Shown here in pieces: positions 24,407 to 36,203 of a DNA stretch of 64,000 bases. Under the pieces are notes generated by a model. It was not told the DNA's origin and searched no databases. It saw only the letters and a program-made list of their open reading frames with translations. Each line of letters starts with the position of its first letter. The first letter of the stretch is position 1. This DNA comes from Auricularia sp. M13 (taxonomy: Eukaryota > Basidiomycota > Agaricomycetes > Auriculariales > Auriculariaceae): NCBI GenBank assembly GCA_037042915.1, contig CM073197.1, positions 2,170,001 through 2,234,000 on the forward strand, in the 5' to 3' direction. The translations under genes were made by a program, and so were the position numbers.

Positions 24407-26650
24407 ATGCCCTCGACCTCCCGCCGACGCGCCCAGGCAAAGTCGAGCGAGTCGCACATGAGCCCGATAATGAGCCCGACGAGCGCAAAGTCGCGCCACT
24501 CGTACGCGCCGGAGGACGTGGACGAGGTCGAGCTCAGCCTCCTCAGCGACGAGCAGCGCGGCGACGCGTACCAGAACGGCCGCGCGCAGGACGAGCTGCT
24601 CGAGAAGGGCAAGCCGGCCGCGCCGCTATCGGCCAGGGACAAGCAGGGCATGGTCCTGCTCGTGGTGCTATGTGCGTTCCACTGCTGACCGCTGAAATTG
24701 TGGCTGACCAGTGTGCAGACCTCATCCAGGGCGTACCGGTCAGTCGTCACCGTTACCGCGCTCGTCCCTGACCCAACTGACCCGCACGCACGCACAGCTC
24801 GGCCTCTCGCTAGGCTCGATACCATTTATTCTACGTTCGAAGTTATCGTACTCGCAATTAGGCGTGTTTGCGCTGTCCGCGTACCCGTACAGCTTGAAGC
24901 TGCTATGGTCACCCGTCGTCGACTCGCTCTTCGTGCCCAGCATCGGCCGCCGCAAGAGTTGGATCATGCCTATGCAGTTGGTCATTGGCTTCACTATGCT
25001 CTGGATCGCGCTGAACGTTCAGGACCTCATTGACAACGTGTGTTCCGCCCTTCGTCCCGCCTCATTGCTGACAAGCCGCGCAGCCCGAAGAGCATGTTAC
25101 AAGACTAACGCTAATATTTTTCTCGCTCGTTTTCTTCTCTGCGACTCAGGATATTGCTGTGGATGGTACATACACACGCGAGCTCTCTACTCTTCGGTGC
25201 TGCGCTAACGGCGGAAATAGGATGGGCTCTCACACTGCTTTCGCCTGAAAATGTATCATACGCGTCCACCGCGCAGACAATTGGCCTCAACACCGGTTTC
25301 TTCATGTCGTTCACTTGCTTCCTCGCATTCAACAACGTTGAATTTACGTGCGTGCATCCCCAGCGTGCTCTGATCTGGCGCTGAATTGTTGCAGAACTAA
25401 GTGGGGTATTCCACGACTCACACTTACCGCGTACATGGGCTTCTGGAGCGCCATGTGCATCACCGTCACGCTCATTCTGTTGCTGTTCAAGAAGGAGGTA
25501 TGTCTTAACCGATTAAAGGCTGCTACCCTGACTTAATCGTCTGTAGGACCCTGTGCCCTCTGACGATCCCGACTTGAACCTCAAGAAAGTCTATGGTATC
25601 ATGTGGAAGATTTGTCGCTTGCGCAGTACGGCCCTTCACCCTTATTGCATGAGCATATCTTGATGCCGATGCTATTTCAGATGTGCAGCTCCTGTTATTG
25701 CTGCATTTCGTTGCCAAGATCGGCTTCCAGGCCAACGACGCCGTGACCAGCTTGAAACTTGTCGAGAAGGGCTTGAGCGAGGCAGACCTCGCGCTCGCTG
25801 TGCTCATCGACTTCCCATGCCAGCTCATCGGCGGGTACTACGCTGCTAAGTGGTCCAACAACGACAAACCGTTGCGCCCGTGGTACTACGCGTTCTGGGC
25901 GCGGCTGTTCTTTGCGGGCGTGTCGATGATGTTTGTGTACTTCCTACCCAAGCCTCCGCTCAGCACATCCGTGTTCGTGCTGTTCATCATCATCAACATC
26001 CTCTCCTCATTTGCATCGTGAGTAACTGGACTTGTCAAGCGCTATAGGAAGCTAACTTCCTAATGACGCGCGCAGTACGATTCAGTTCGTAGGTGTGACC
26101 GCGTACCATACCAGGATTGCAGATCCTGTCGTGGGAGGGACGTACATGACTCTGCTGAACACTGCGAGCAATCTGGGCGGAACGTGGCCCAGATACTTCG
26201 TGCTGAAGGGTGGGACGCTTCGGCGGCAATGGCAGACGTATAACTAATGTTGTTGGCAGCCGTTGACTTGTTCAGCGTGGCGACCTGTCATGTCAAGGAA
26301 GGCACGAGTGAGCTCCTGATCAAAGGTATGTCTCGTTTGCTTGTTTTCTCTTATGCTTGTTTCGTGGTCTAACTCAACATGATTGTAGCCGAGGAATGCG
26401 TTTCTGAACACGGAAAAAAGTCGTGTAAGGAGATTGGGGGCACCTGCGTCACGGAGCAGGACGGATATTACACTGTTTCGATAGTATGCATCCTGACGGG
26501 CACGATATTGTTCGTGTTCTTTATTCTGCCTGTAGCGAAAAAGCTCGAAGGTGCGCTTCACACGCTTTTTAGGATTAGGTGCCGGATCTGACGCCGTGAT
26601 TTGTCGCAGGGTTGCCCAAGGCAAGCTGGCGCGTGGGTGGGCGGGATTAA
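24407..26650 (+). CDS. Acetyl-CoA transporter, SLC33A1/AT-1 family
   Basis: A multi-pass membrane protein that in animals carries acetyl-CoA into the ER lumen. An acidic cytosolic N-terminus (PEDVDEVELSLLSDEQRGD) precedes YLIQGVPLGLSLGSIPFILR, the family's first membrane segment and loop. SYSQLGVFALSAYPYSLKLL, LWSPVVDSLFVPSIGRRKSW, DIAVDGWALTLLSPENVSYA and ADPVVGGTYMTLLNTASNLG follow, each matching conserved SLC33A1 blocks. A Cys-containing luminal loop (CVSEHGKKSCKEIGGTC) lies before the last membrane segment. The tail is EGLPKASWRVGGRD, with TAA at 26,648-26,650. About ten exons are used, with introns of 50-70 bases. Confidence 0.92.
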
Positions 26651-26793
26651 GAGGGGGGGTTGTTCTGTGTAGTAGAACTATATTCTATCGGATTTTCCCT
26701 GAATCACCGACGCGACTCTTTGCCGTGAACTACACAGACAGACGAGCAAGCACCACCATCACACACACACCGCCGCATAGCCGCGCAGCGAAC

Positions 26794-29700
26794 ATGACCT
26801 CGACTACAGCATTACACTTTGGACCAGAATGGATGCGTGCAAAGCCCGCACGGCCTGCTGCTGGCGGGACCGACGGGTCGCCTGCCAGCGGGCTCTTGTC
26901 CCCTGCAGCGTCCTACGGCGCGGCGGTTGGCGCGCGCGCCGACAGCGGCCTCAGCCTGCGGTATTCCAAGGAGGAACTGCTCCAGATCTGGAAGGACGGC
27001 GGGCGGGGCGAGCTCTCGGCCGAGGTCGAGCACTGGGACGGCGTGGTCAACGACGACGCGCATGACCCCGCCGCCCTTCAGGACATGGACGAGCACGAGA
27101 AAAAGGTCGCGATTTTTTGCTGTGCTCGCCACCGGGTTCGAACGCTGGGCTGATGCTGCATTTCTCCCCCTCCTCCGCTTGCCCCGCACGCCCCATGCAG
27201 CTCTTTTCCCAGTCGCTCAACTCGGAAGGCCACCTGCGCCGCCGCCAGTCGCAGGACGCGCTCACGCTCACCTTGCCGGGCACATCGCCTAGCTCGGGCA
27301 AGTTCCATGGCCCGTCGAGCCCGCTGCGAGAGCGGCCGTTCGGCGGGCTCACGAACAGGCGACGAGACTCTGGTGTGTGCAGGACGCTCATTTCGCTGTG
27401 TTTCGCGTCTGTCTCTCAATTGCGCTCCAAACAGACGCTGCACAAGGCGGCTTCATGCCGCGCCGTCTCTCCCAGTCAGGTGGCATCAACGGACCGCTCT
27501 CCCCAAGCCTCGCGTCGCCGCGACCGCGCATGGGTGCGTAATGTGTCGCTTTTTGCACGCGCTGCAAACAAGCATCGCATCCGTTCATCCGATCTGATGA
27601 CTGCTCCCGCAATCGTTTTCGTCCTCCCTAGACGGCTGGCTTCAACGCAAGAAAACGGGACTCGACGGTAACAAGCTCGACGACATTCCGCGTGAAGGCG
27701 ACTCGGGCGATAATCCCGTCGACACGGGCACAACTGTTACCGACAAGCCTGACGAGCATGGAGGGCAGCAGCAGGGCTCGCGCGCGAACGCACAGGATCC
27801 AGAACCTGGTGCGCCCGAGCCTACGCCTCACGATGTCGGGCAAGCTCGGGACGCGTCCAATGGACATGGAAACCCGGCCAACGGCGTGGTGTCTGCGCCT
27901 CCTCCAGTCGTGCAATCCCCGCAGCCTCCACCACAGCCCGAGACCATCATGTGGTCCTACAAAGATCCAACCGGCACCGTCCAAGGTTTGTGGGACGACT
28001 CCAGCGCATGCGTACACCGTTTTCAGATAGCTTCCCGCAGGACCCTTCAATGGCCGTCTCATGCAAGACTGGTACGATAAAGGGTTCTTCCCACCGGACC
28101 TGACGATGAAGCGCACGGACATGGACAAGGAGTGGCGGCTTGTACGCGAGTGGGAGGTCATCGGTGGCAAACGATTTTTCCTCTCGCAGCTGCCTGTCCA
28201 AGAACCCGTTCCCCCGCCTGGCCTGGGGTTTGGAGGCTCGCCTTCGCTGGCTCTAGCCCAGCCGCAGCCTGCTGCCGTAAGACCCAGTTCTTCCCCACAA
28301 GCAAAATTCGCCACCACCTCGGACGCTTTCCAGCGTGTTCCCCAGACGTCGCGTACTTCCACGCTTGACACGGCGAGCACAGAGTCCACCAGCTCCTCAT
28401 ATAATGCCACATTCGGGGTGGGTCTGTGCAAATATCTTCATGATGACAATGCTGATGCGGAGCAGCAGGCCGAAGGCGGGTTCGGCGCAGTTCGCGCCCC
28501 GCGTTTCAGTGCGCTCGACAAGGCCAACGACGGCACGACGCCCATTCCCATCGGCGGATATCCCGGCCGAGCATGGGATCAGAACGGCGCGTTCCAGGAA
28601 AACGGTGCCTATGGATCCATGGGCTCGAACAACTTCAATGGCGTCGCATCTTCGTCGCCATCCACGTCGTTCTCGCAGTCTTCTTTCCCTGCCGCACCTG
28701 TTGCCACTCCCTATGGAGCCATCGGCACCGCACCCGGGCAGCGCAGCTATGCTCGCGCCTTTGGATCGGAGGGAGCTGGGCTGCCGCTCGGTTCAGCTGC
28801 TCTGAATCAGGATGCGTCCGCACTCGGTCTTGGACGGCCATCTGTCCTGGCCCCAGGCGCGAGGTCCCGCGGGACCAGCTATGCGTCAGACACTCCGTGG
28901 CAATCTGCCGACACGAACGCATTTGTGCAGCGTCTGGGTCAGCCAGCTGACCCTGCTATCGTCTCCGCCACTCGTGGGGTAAGTCCTGGTGCTTGGATCA
29001 GTTCATGTGTCAACTGATTGTTCGGTAGACGGATTATACGACTCCTGGTCGCCCTACTCAAACCAGGCAGCAGTCGCAGCCCGCCTCATGGTATTATCCA
29101 TCGCAGGCGCACGACGATTCAGCATGGGGTTCTGCTCCTCAGTCTGTGACAGACTTGACTCTTGTGCAAGAGCCAACCGTCGAGCCCATCAGGAACAACG
29201 TGCCGACGCCGCCAGTCGTCGAGCCGACTCCCCCTCCAGCCACGTCGTCCGCCCCAATGGATATCCCCAAGCGTGGCAAAGCTCCAGCACAAGCCCCAGC
29301 ACCCATCGCTAAACCTGCGGTCCCAGTGCCTGTGGCGCAGCAGAGCCCAGCTCTGTCCTTCGCCCAGCCCGTCAAGGGAGCATGGGCGAAGCCTACGGAA
29401 GACTTACCCAAAGCGAAGCCCACGCTGCGTGACATCCAGGAAGCGGAGGCCAGGCAAGCGGAAGCAGCGCGCAAGGCTGCTGGCGCGGCTGCGCCCAAGC
29501 CAGTTGCCGTTCCGCGTGCCAACTCCGCGGACGTGCAAACCATCACAACGTCGTGGGGTCTGCCCACTTCTAAGGCTGGTCAGGCCGCACCGCGGCCTGT
29601 TGCAGAAGCGTCGCCATCGACTCCCGCGGGCGGCGCGGCGCCATCGACGCCTGCTGCTGTTGCAGGTGTATGGACAAACGCAGCGAAGCCTGTCGCTGTT

Positions 29701-30550
29701 GCCAAAAAGTCCGTCAAGGAGATCCAAGAGGAGGAAGAGCGCAGGAAGCGCGTCGCGGCGAAGGACTCGGAGATCATTGCGGGAGCCAAGAGGGGGTACG
29801 CAAGCACCGCGACGAAGGTTTGTCCTGTGCATTGTGTTTATTTATGCGAATGTTTGCTTACGTCCCGTCCGAAGACCCCAACTCCGAGTGTCTGGACGAC
29901 GGTGGGATCCAGCGGGAAGCCCAATTCAATCGTTGCGGCTGCACGCCCAGCCAGTGCTGTTGCTGCGAGCCCTATCCCGGCGGCTGCTCGAGTTGCGAAC
30001 GGCGGTGCCGCTCGTCCGCCGACGCAACCAACGCACGCGAAGCAGCCGTCTGTCTCCAAGGCCGCGGAGGAGTTCGTTGCGCCTTCGGCGGACTTCATGA
30101 AGTGGCTGCGAGACGCGCTCAAGGACATGAGCGATGTCAACTGTGCGTGCTTGCTTGGTCTGCACTTAATGCCTAAACTAATCTACGACAGTGGACGAAT
30201 TCATGCGTCTGTTGTTGACCTTCCCGATCAACCCTCAGGATCCGGGCGTCGTTGAGACCATCGCCGAGATGGTCTACATGTACAGCTCCACGATGGACGG
30301 CCGGCGCTTCGCTGCCGAGTTTTGCACTCGGCGAAAAGCAGATGCGGGCGCTAAGAAGGGTCCTATGATCACAAATCCTGCGGCAAAGCAGACCATGGTA
30401 GCGGAAGGTGTGTGGGCTCTATCCTATCCACCCTTTACCTTCTAACGTTGTACTTTCTTGACAGTCGTCAAGTCCCAGCCAAAGCCTGCACCTGTACAAT
30501 CGGAATGGAAGGCGGCATCGGGGAAGAAGAAGCGGGGCGGCAAGCAATGA
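26794..30550 (+). CDS. GYF-domain protein (SMY2/GIGYF-like)
   Basis: GYF domains bind proline-rich peptides; yeast Smy2/Syh1 and animal GIGYF proteins act in mRNA turnover and translational repression. After a Ser/Arg-rich N-terminus (start MTSTTALHFGPEWMRAKPA, with LRYSKEELLQIWKDG resembling the eIF4E-binding end of GIGYF proteins) comes the GYF core: WSYKDPTGTVQGPFNGRLMQ and DWYDKGFFPPDLTMKR. A very long low-complexity Pro/Ala/Ser region follows, with a coiled-coil patch (TLRDIQEAEARQAEAARKAA, SVKEIQEEEERRKRVAAKD). A C-terminal helical segment (VDEFMRLLLTFPINPQDPGV) precedes the basic end KKKRGGKQ. At least seven exons. An intron after VQG splits the GYF domain. Confidence 0.9.
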
Positions 30551-30843
30551 GCGCCGCGCAGGAGAGGAGGATAGCACACCATTCATTTGCAGCATATTTT
30601 GGAACATATCTGGGGCAACAGCCCCGTCACGTAATCATATTGAACTGGTTCTCTGTTGTCTCATCGCCAAAAGCACAGATGATCTCTCTACGCATTAGAT
30701 CGGCCAATGTTGGCCGTTGGAATTGCAGTTACGCCTCGGGGACAGTTTCGGCGCGGAACGGCTGTGCGCGGTGGCACATATAGCGTGCTTTCGAGGTTCG
30801 GTATGGTCATCGCAGTACTTGTCCTCTTGCGCTGCTCTACGCA
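30551..30843. other. Intergenic, GYF gene to acireductone dioxygenase gene
   Basis: About 290 bases; 3' UTR and promoter. Nothing else seen. Confidence 0.4.
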
Positions 30844-31550
30844 ATGCGTGCATACTACTTTGATAACGTTCCTGGAGACCAGCGCCTGCCGCACGACTCT
30901 GGCCGTGCAGTGACCGTGGAGCAACTGAAGAAGATCGGCGTGCTCTACTGGCACCTGGACTCTACAGAGGACAGCGCGACAGACGCTATCGCCCGCGAGC
31001 GGGACTACAAGAACCGCGACACCATCAATGTCAGCAAGGCAGGGCTGGGAGAGCTCTACGAAACCAAGATCAAGGGATTCTTCGAAGAGTGAGCTTGTGC
31101 AGAAGACGGCGCTGCCTGCTGCTCATTTACAAATTCACCGCCTCTCAGACACCTTCACCACGACGAAGAGATTCGTTTCATCAAGGATGGCTCTGGCTTC
31201 TTCGACGTCCGAGGTCAGTTGCAACGCCCTACGCGGAACCACGACATAGTTGTCTAAATGCGCCGCAGAGCACCCGAGGGACGAGTGGATCCGCATACAC
31301 GTTACGCCTGGAGACCTCATCGTCATCCCCGCTGGCATATATCACCGTTTTACGCTGGACGAGGGCAATGCGATTGTTGCTCTCCGTCTGTTTAAGGTAT
31401 GCATCTTTATGATAGTCAGGAAACAAGGTGCTCACGCTACCATTGCACCATGCTAAGGACGAACCAAAATGGATCCCCCACAACCGAAGCCAGGAGACCG
31501 ACGAGCACCCACTTCGCAAGGAATATCTCCAGAGCATCGCAGTCGCGTGA
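30844..31550 (+). CDS. ADI1: Acireductone dioxygenase (methionine salvage)
   Basis: It oxidises acireductone to the keto-acid precursor of methionine in the cytosolic methionine salvage cycle, with Fe or Ni at the active site. Start [20 protein letters not shown]. The metal ligands are the two His and Glu of [20 protein letters not shown] (the first exon break falls between EE and HL) and the His of [19 protein letters not shown]. It ends EYLQSIAVA. Length is about 180 residues, normal for the family. Four exons with introns of 50-60 bases. It is convergent with the first 2OG oxygenase-like gene, whose stop lies about 190 bases on. Confidence 0.94.
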
Positions 31551-31738
31551 AAGTGCCACGATGATCTCGTTACTGTTGCAACTGCGTCCTTACCCTGAAC
31601 ATGAAGAAACTTTCTGGAACGGACGAGAGGAGCTTATATTATACGCATTAAGGGTGCGAGCGCAAGATGAGGGTAGTACTTTAAGATCAAACGGACGAGG
31701 ACAGGTTCTGCCTCAGAGTGCTACTGTAGCTATTATGT

Positions 31739-34700
31739 TCATGGTGTGCAGAGGTCTATAACATCTGTGTCAGCCTTGCGCTTCGCTGGGGTGACGGGGG
31801 CAGCGATCCCCGGTTTGGCCGTTGACGGTCCTGCAGCCTGAGAGCCACCGCTATGAGCAACGCGATGAACTGCACTCGGCCGTGCAGACGCCGTAGCAGG
31901 TGTCTGTGTTTTCGGCTGGGCGGAAGAGGAAGCCACTGGTCGAGAAACCACGGGATGCACGCCAGATGAGGTGGCCGGGTGAGGTGGGGCAGAGGGAATG
32001 CCTCCCACTGCAATTCCGTTCAGCCGTCCAACGACCACAGGATATTGGTCGCCAAATATCGCCCGAAGCTCCGGCTCCTTTCCAAGGGCCTTCAAAGTAC
32101 GAAGCCCGATCTTCTGATTAGCCTTCCATTGCAAAGGCGCAAGGACGGTCTCAGTTTTTACTATCTGCATGCGAACAGCGTCAGCGAATCCACCCTGCGC
32201 ATTTCGCAAGTTCCAACCTTGAGTCCCTGCGGAGTAGTCCTGACGGTATCGTAGGTTGCCACACCGCGGGCCCATTTCGCAAGTTCCTGTTCGACGTGTT
32301 TGCGCTTTGGCGCGCCGATGCGGTCGAGTGTAATCTCACGGTTTCCGCCCTTCTTTAGGAAGTCGCCAACACGCTTGCATTCCAGGCAGACGCAGCTATA
32401 ACGTGCCAGCGTGTTCAGCAGCGGCTGGACACGCGAGATGTCCGGCATCTGCCCTAGGACCTTCTCAAGCCAGACATGCATGATCTTCCGGATAGCAGTT
32501 GCGAATGGCTCCCCGGATAGCGAAAGACTGTGATCCTTCGCCAGAGTGACCAAGTGCTCGATGAGTGGAAGCAAGACATCTGAAACAAATTTGGCGGAAA
32601 GAAGGAGCCTGTCCTGCAGCACGCGGTCGAGTACAATCTTTGCGCACCCGACACCACCAGCCCGAAGACATACAACAAGCGCGTCGCGGATCTGCGTAGT
32701 CCCGGACTGGTTCTGGTTGCTGGTACTGCCGTAGTATGGGTAAGCCGAATATGCAGGCGGCTGGTTGGCGCTGGTAGGCAGATCGACCTTCTGAGCGTAT
32801 GTCGTGGCCATCTCGGTGATCACAGCGTCGAGCTGAGCTCCTGCTGCCGCAAACACGGGTTCCTTGCGACGCGCGACAAGGAGTTCAATGAAAGCTTTCC
32901 AGTTCGACGCATTCCACGGCAGAACCTTGAGCTTGGGAATGAACCTAAGGCAAATGTCGATTACTGCGATGCTCTGCGATGCGACACTGACGATGGACGC
33001 CACTCACAACGATGTCAAGAGCTCAGCATTCCCGCCAAGAGCAATAGCACTGAGAAGCGCATCGATATCGTCCTTGGTTAGCTGTCCCTTTTGCGCGAAT
33101 TCAGAGTCGAAAGTGAGCCTGACGGCTGATTCGCTGAGTTTGCCTAGAGGCAGCTCGGGAGGCGGTGAACGACTTTTCAGGTCGTTGACCAGCAGCGGAA
33201 CCAAGGGTAACAGCACGGTCAACGCGCGCGAGCTGGTCTCAGCAACAGTCAGATTAGGCATTTCAAGCATCCGCTCGATGGCGCGGGCTGCAAGTGCGAC
33301 CTGGCCATAGTCGAGGCATCGCTTGATTAGTTTGAAAGCAGTCTCTGGTGCTGCCTTTGGCCTGTAATTGTATCCGTAGCCAGCGTGATATGTTGGGGCG
33401 TGACTGCCAGGGAAGTAATCGGTCCGCTCGACAACAGAGGCCAATAGATCGGCCATAATGCGTGCGAGGACCACTGTATCCTCAGGCGACTGGGAGAGTC
33501 TTTGGGAATTGTCACGGAGATATTGAGCATAAGCATCGCAGTATTGGTAAGTCACCCCCTTTTTCAGTTGTGGTAGGATTCTGCGGGGGGTTGAGAAAGC
33601 GCAAGTCGTTCAAGGTTGGGCTTACGAACATCGATTCCAGAAATGCTACACCGCCATACGAGATAGCAGCGTCCGTTATGAGCTGCTTTTCATGCTCTGT
33701 AGGAACTGGAAGATTATGAAGGATCCACGATGTCTGGTCCTGAACAAAGCGGGCGACATCCTCTTGTAGTGCGCTCGGCTGCTGCCCGTTCGCCCACGAT
33801 TCTAGCGTCGTGAGCATTTCAAAACGCTTGGTGTTGGAAGTACAGCGCCGGATGAAGGTCTCTATGCTGCAAGATGATGAATGATTTGTCATCTATGGAG
33901 AGCGAACTTGATTACCTGCTTTGAGCTGCTGCGAACCCACAGACTGCCACGGGCGCAAAACGTTCGTGGGCAGCCTTGGATTCGCCTCCTAATGTGAGGA
34001 TGGCTGACTGCCATAGGTCGCCCCGATGCCACTGTTGAGCCAGTTTGCACAAGACGGGCAATTTGTCGGCCTGTCGGGACTCGAGTACGAAGGAAGAAGA
34101 ATTGTTCCTCTTCCTCGGTGGGAGATGCACCACTTGCCAACGCCAATCTGTCCATCGCGTAAGCTGCCCGCCGGTCGCCGCCACGACATGGGCCGCCCCA
34201 AGGCGGCCAGATTAACAGGACGCTGCGTCGATAGACTGCAAACTGTTACAAGCCACCGTGGTTGTTTGAGGACGACTTACAACGCTCAATATCTCCAGCA
34301 TACTACAAAAGGTCAGTGAGCGGCACGTAGCAGCTGGAGCGTTAGACTCACATTGCCCTGATAGCCCTGGATTCGATCTCGTCAAGGCCAAAAATTCAGG
34401 CGGGACGGAGAAACGCACTTCATACTCCTCATCATCCCATTGCTCGCTTTCGAGGCCGGTGACAAAGTCCTCTGGAATCGTATCCATCTCTTCGTCGAAA
34501 TCGACATTTCTTGCTATTATCCGACCATCGAGGTCGAAAAGGGTGTCGATAGTTGTTGACCTTTCCTCGATATCGCCCATTTCTACGTCGCATTCGCTAT
34601 AGCCGCCATAATCCCCCTCGGCGGTCCCGCGGATGGTATGACAGAGGGTTCCCAGGCCGATGCAAAAACCTAGTTCTTTGGCAACTTCATCAAGCATCGC

Positions 34701-35957
34701 TAGGACATGCGCGTCTGAACCTTTGAGGGCGCTCCCAGATAAATTAGCGCGAGAATAATTGTGGTCAAGCAGGTAGACGATTCTGTCCATATCGCTCTCT
34801 GCTTGTTTCCAGGACAGCATGACATGTCGCAAGCGTAGCAAAGGAGACTCGTTGTCCCCCAGTGACGGTCGAAGGGCTGTTGTGGTGTGGACGAGGTTGA
34901 ACGAGAGTGCCAATCGATATCCGCTGGTGATGGGCTTGATTTCATGCATCACATCTGTGTACCAGGCGAGTACGGTTGTCTTGGAAAGACTCGCCGCGCT
35001 GCTGTTCAAGACGGCAGTGTGTCCGCCATGCGAGACGTGTGCATCACCTCCAGTGAAGACAGTCGGGAGTACGACGACAACGGTGGCAAACATATTGTTT
35101 GCCTTCTCCGTGCTGTCATTGCAAAGTTTAGTACCGGATATTGGCAAGACGACTCGGGACGCACTCCACATGAGGCAGGAAGCTGGAAAATTATGAATGA
35201 GTCGACGCGCCACGCGCATTAAGCCCAAACGCACTGAGAACCCGTTTCATACAGCAAGAGCTTGTACAACTCGCAGCGCGGTTGACTAGCCTGCTGATTC
35301 ACACCGAGGGCCACGCAGACGTCTCGAACGACGCGATCCATAAAAGACGACCACGCAGGATTATCGAAGCTGACCTTCTCAGCGTCCATCTGCCATGTGT
35401 CGCGGACTTCCTTGTCGACCACGGTGCGTTCGCCTTTGCCGAAGGGAGCAAGCTCGCTCTTCTCAATAATGGCTGCAGAATCGCGCTTGCTCAAAGGAAG
35501 ACCGATGGTATCCAATTCGGCGAGTCGAAGGACTGGATTCGGCGCGTCGTCGTAAGTCCGTGCGAAATAGTAGGACCCTTGAAAGTCGGCATGACCCAGA
35601 GCGTCTTCGAGGTCGCCCTGTAGACTCGTCAGAGACCGCGTTTCAGCGTACTCAAGAACGTTACCCGAATGTCTTGGGATGGATTTTCGACTAATGATGA
35701 CCCGTCCTCGTCCATCTCCACGTCTTCTTTGTCGTCACTCCCTGCTCCTCATCCTCGGCAACACCGTCGCAGCCGTTGCCTGCTGGGTCTGCACTAAGCG
35801 CGCCGGGTGTGCACAGGTTCCCATTATTTTGCGGATCCTGGCCCGTGTGTTCAGGCACCTGAGCAATACCCGAGCTAGCTGCGACGACTTCGACGCTTCC
35901 TGCAACGACGTCGGAGTCGGCCATATGGAATGCGCCGTTATGAATTGAACTTTTCAA
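31739..35957 (-). CDS. Large 2OG-Fe(II) oxygenase-like protein, copy A
   Basis: An N-terminal prolyl-4-hydroxylase-like domain has IGLPLSKRDSAAIIEKSELA, PFGKGERTVVDKEVRDTWQM, YETGSHFLPHVDTEKA (iron HxD = HVD) and TVLAWYTDVMHEIKPITSGY with the distal His and a 2OG-binding Arg. The acidic leader starts at 35,957 or 35,924 (MADSDVVAG). Beyond the domain come GYQGN, RRSVLLIWPPW and a helical C-terminal half of several hundred residues (DVARFVQDQTSWILHNLPVP, SCVCLECKRVGDF), ending in TDVIDLCTP. Near 34,090-34,100 one extra base separates EEEEQFF from FVLESRQADKLPVLCKLAQQ, and no intron explains it. Many Agaricomycetes carry such multi-domain oxygenase-like proteins; the substrate is unknown. Confidence 0.82.
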
Positions 35958-36203
35958 GCTGGATAGTCAGGATATCTGAGTAAGGAAGCGAAAGGTGATC
36001 ATTCGCGCACCACCAGTTTAAGTCGTTATGTAGAAAGATCTGAGTCGTCGGAGCTGGGTGACGCGTCACTCCGCTACGCGACGCGTTGTCGGTGAGAGTC
36101 TAATGTATCGGATTTTCTTTCTCATTTCAGATACCATATTCACTTTCCACTTTCTCAGGCCGTACGTCTCAAATATTCAGAACGATTCAGAGTCAGTTGC
36201 GAA
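35958..36203. other. Intergenic between oxygenase copies A and B
   Basis: About 250 bases between the start of copy A and the predicted stop of copy B, both on the minus strand. It must hold the copy A promoter and copy B 3' end. Nothing else is seen. Confidence 0.4.
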
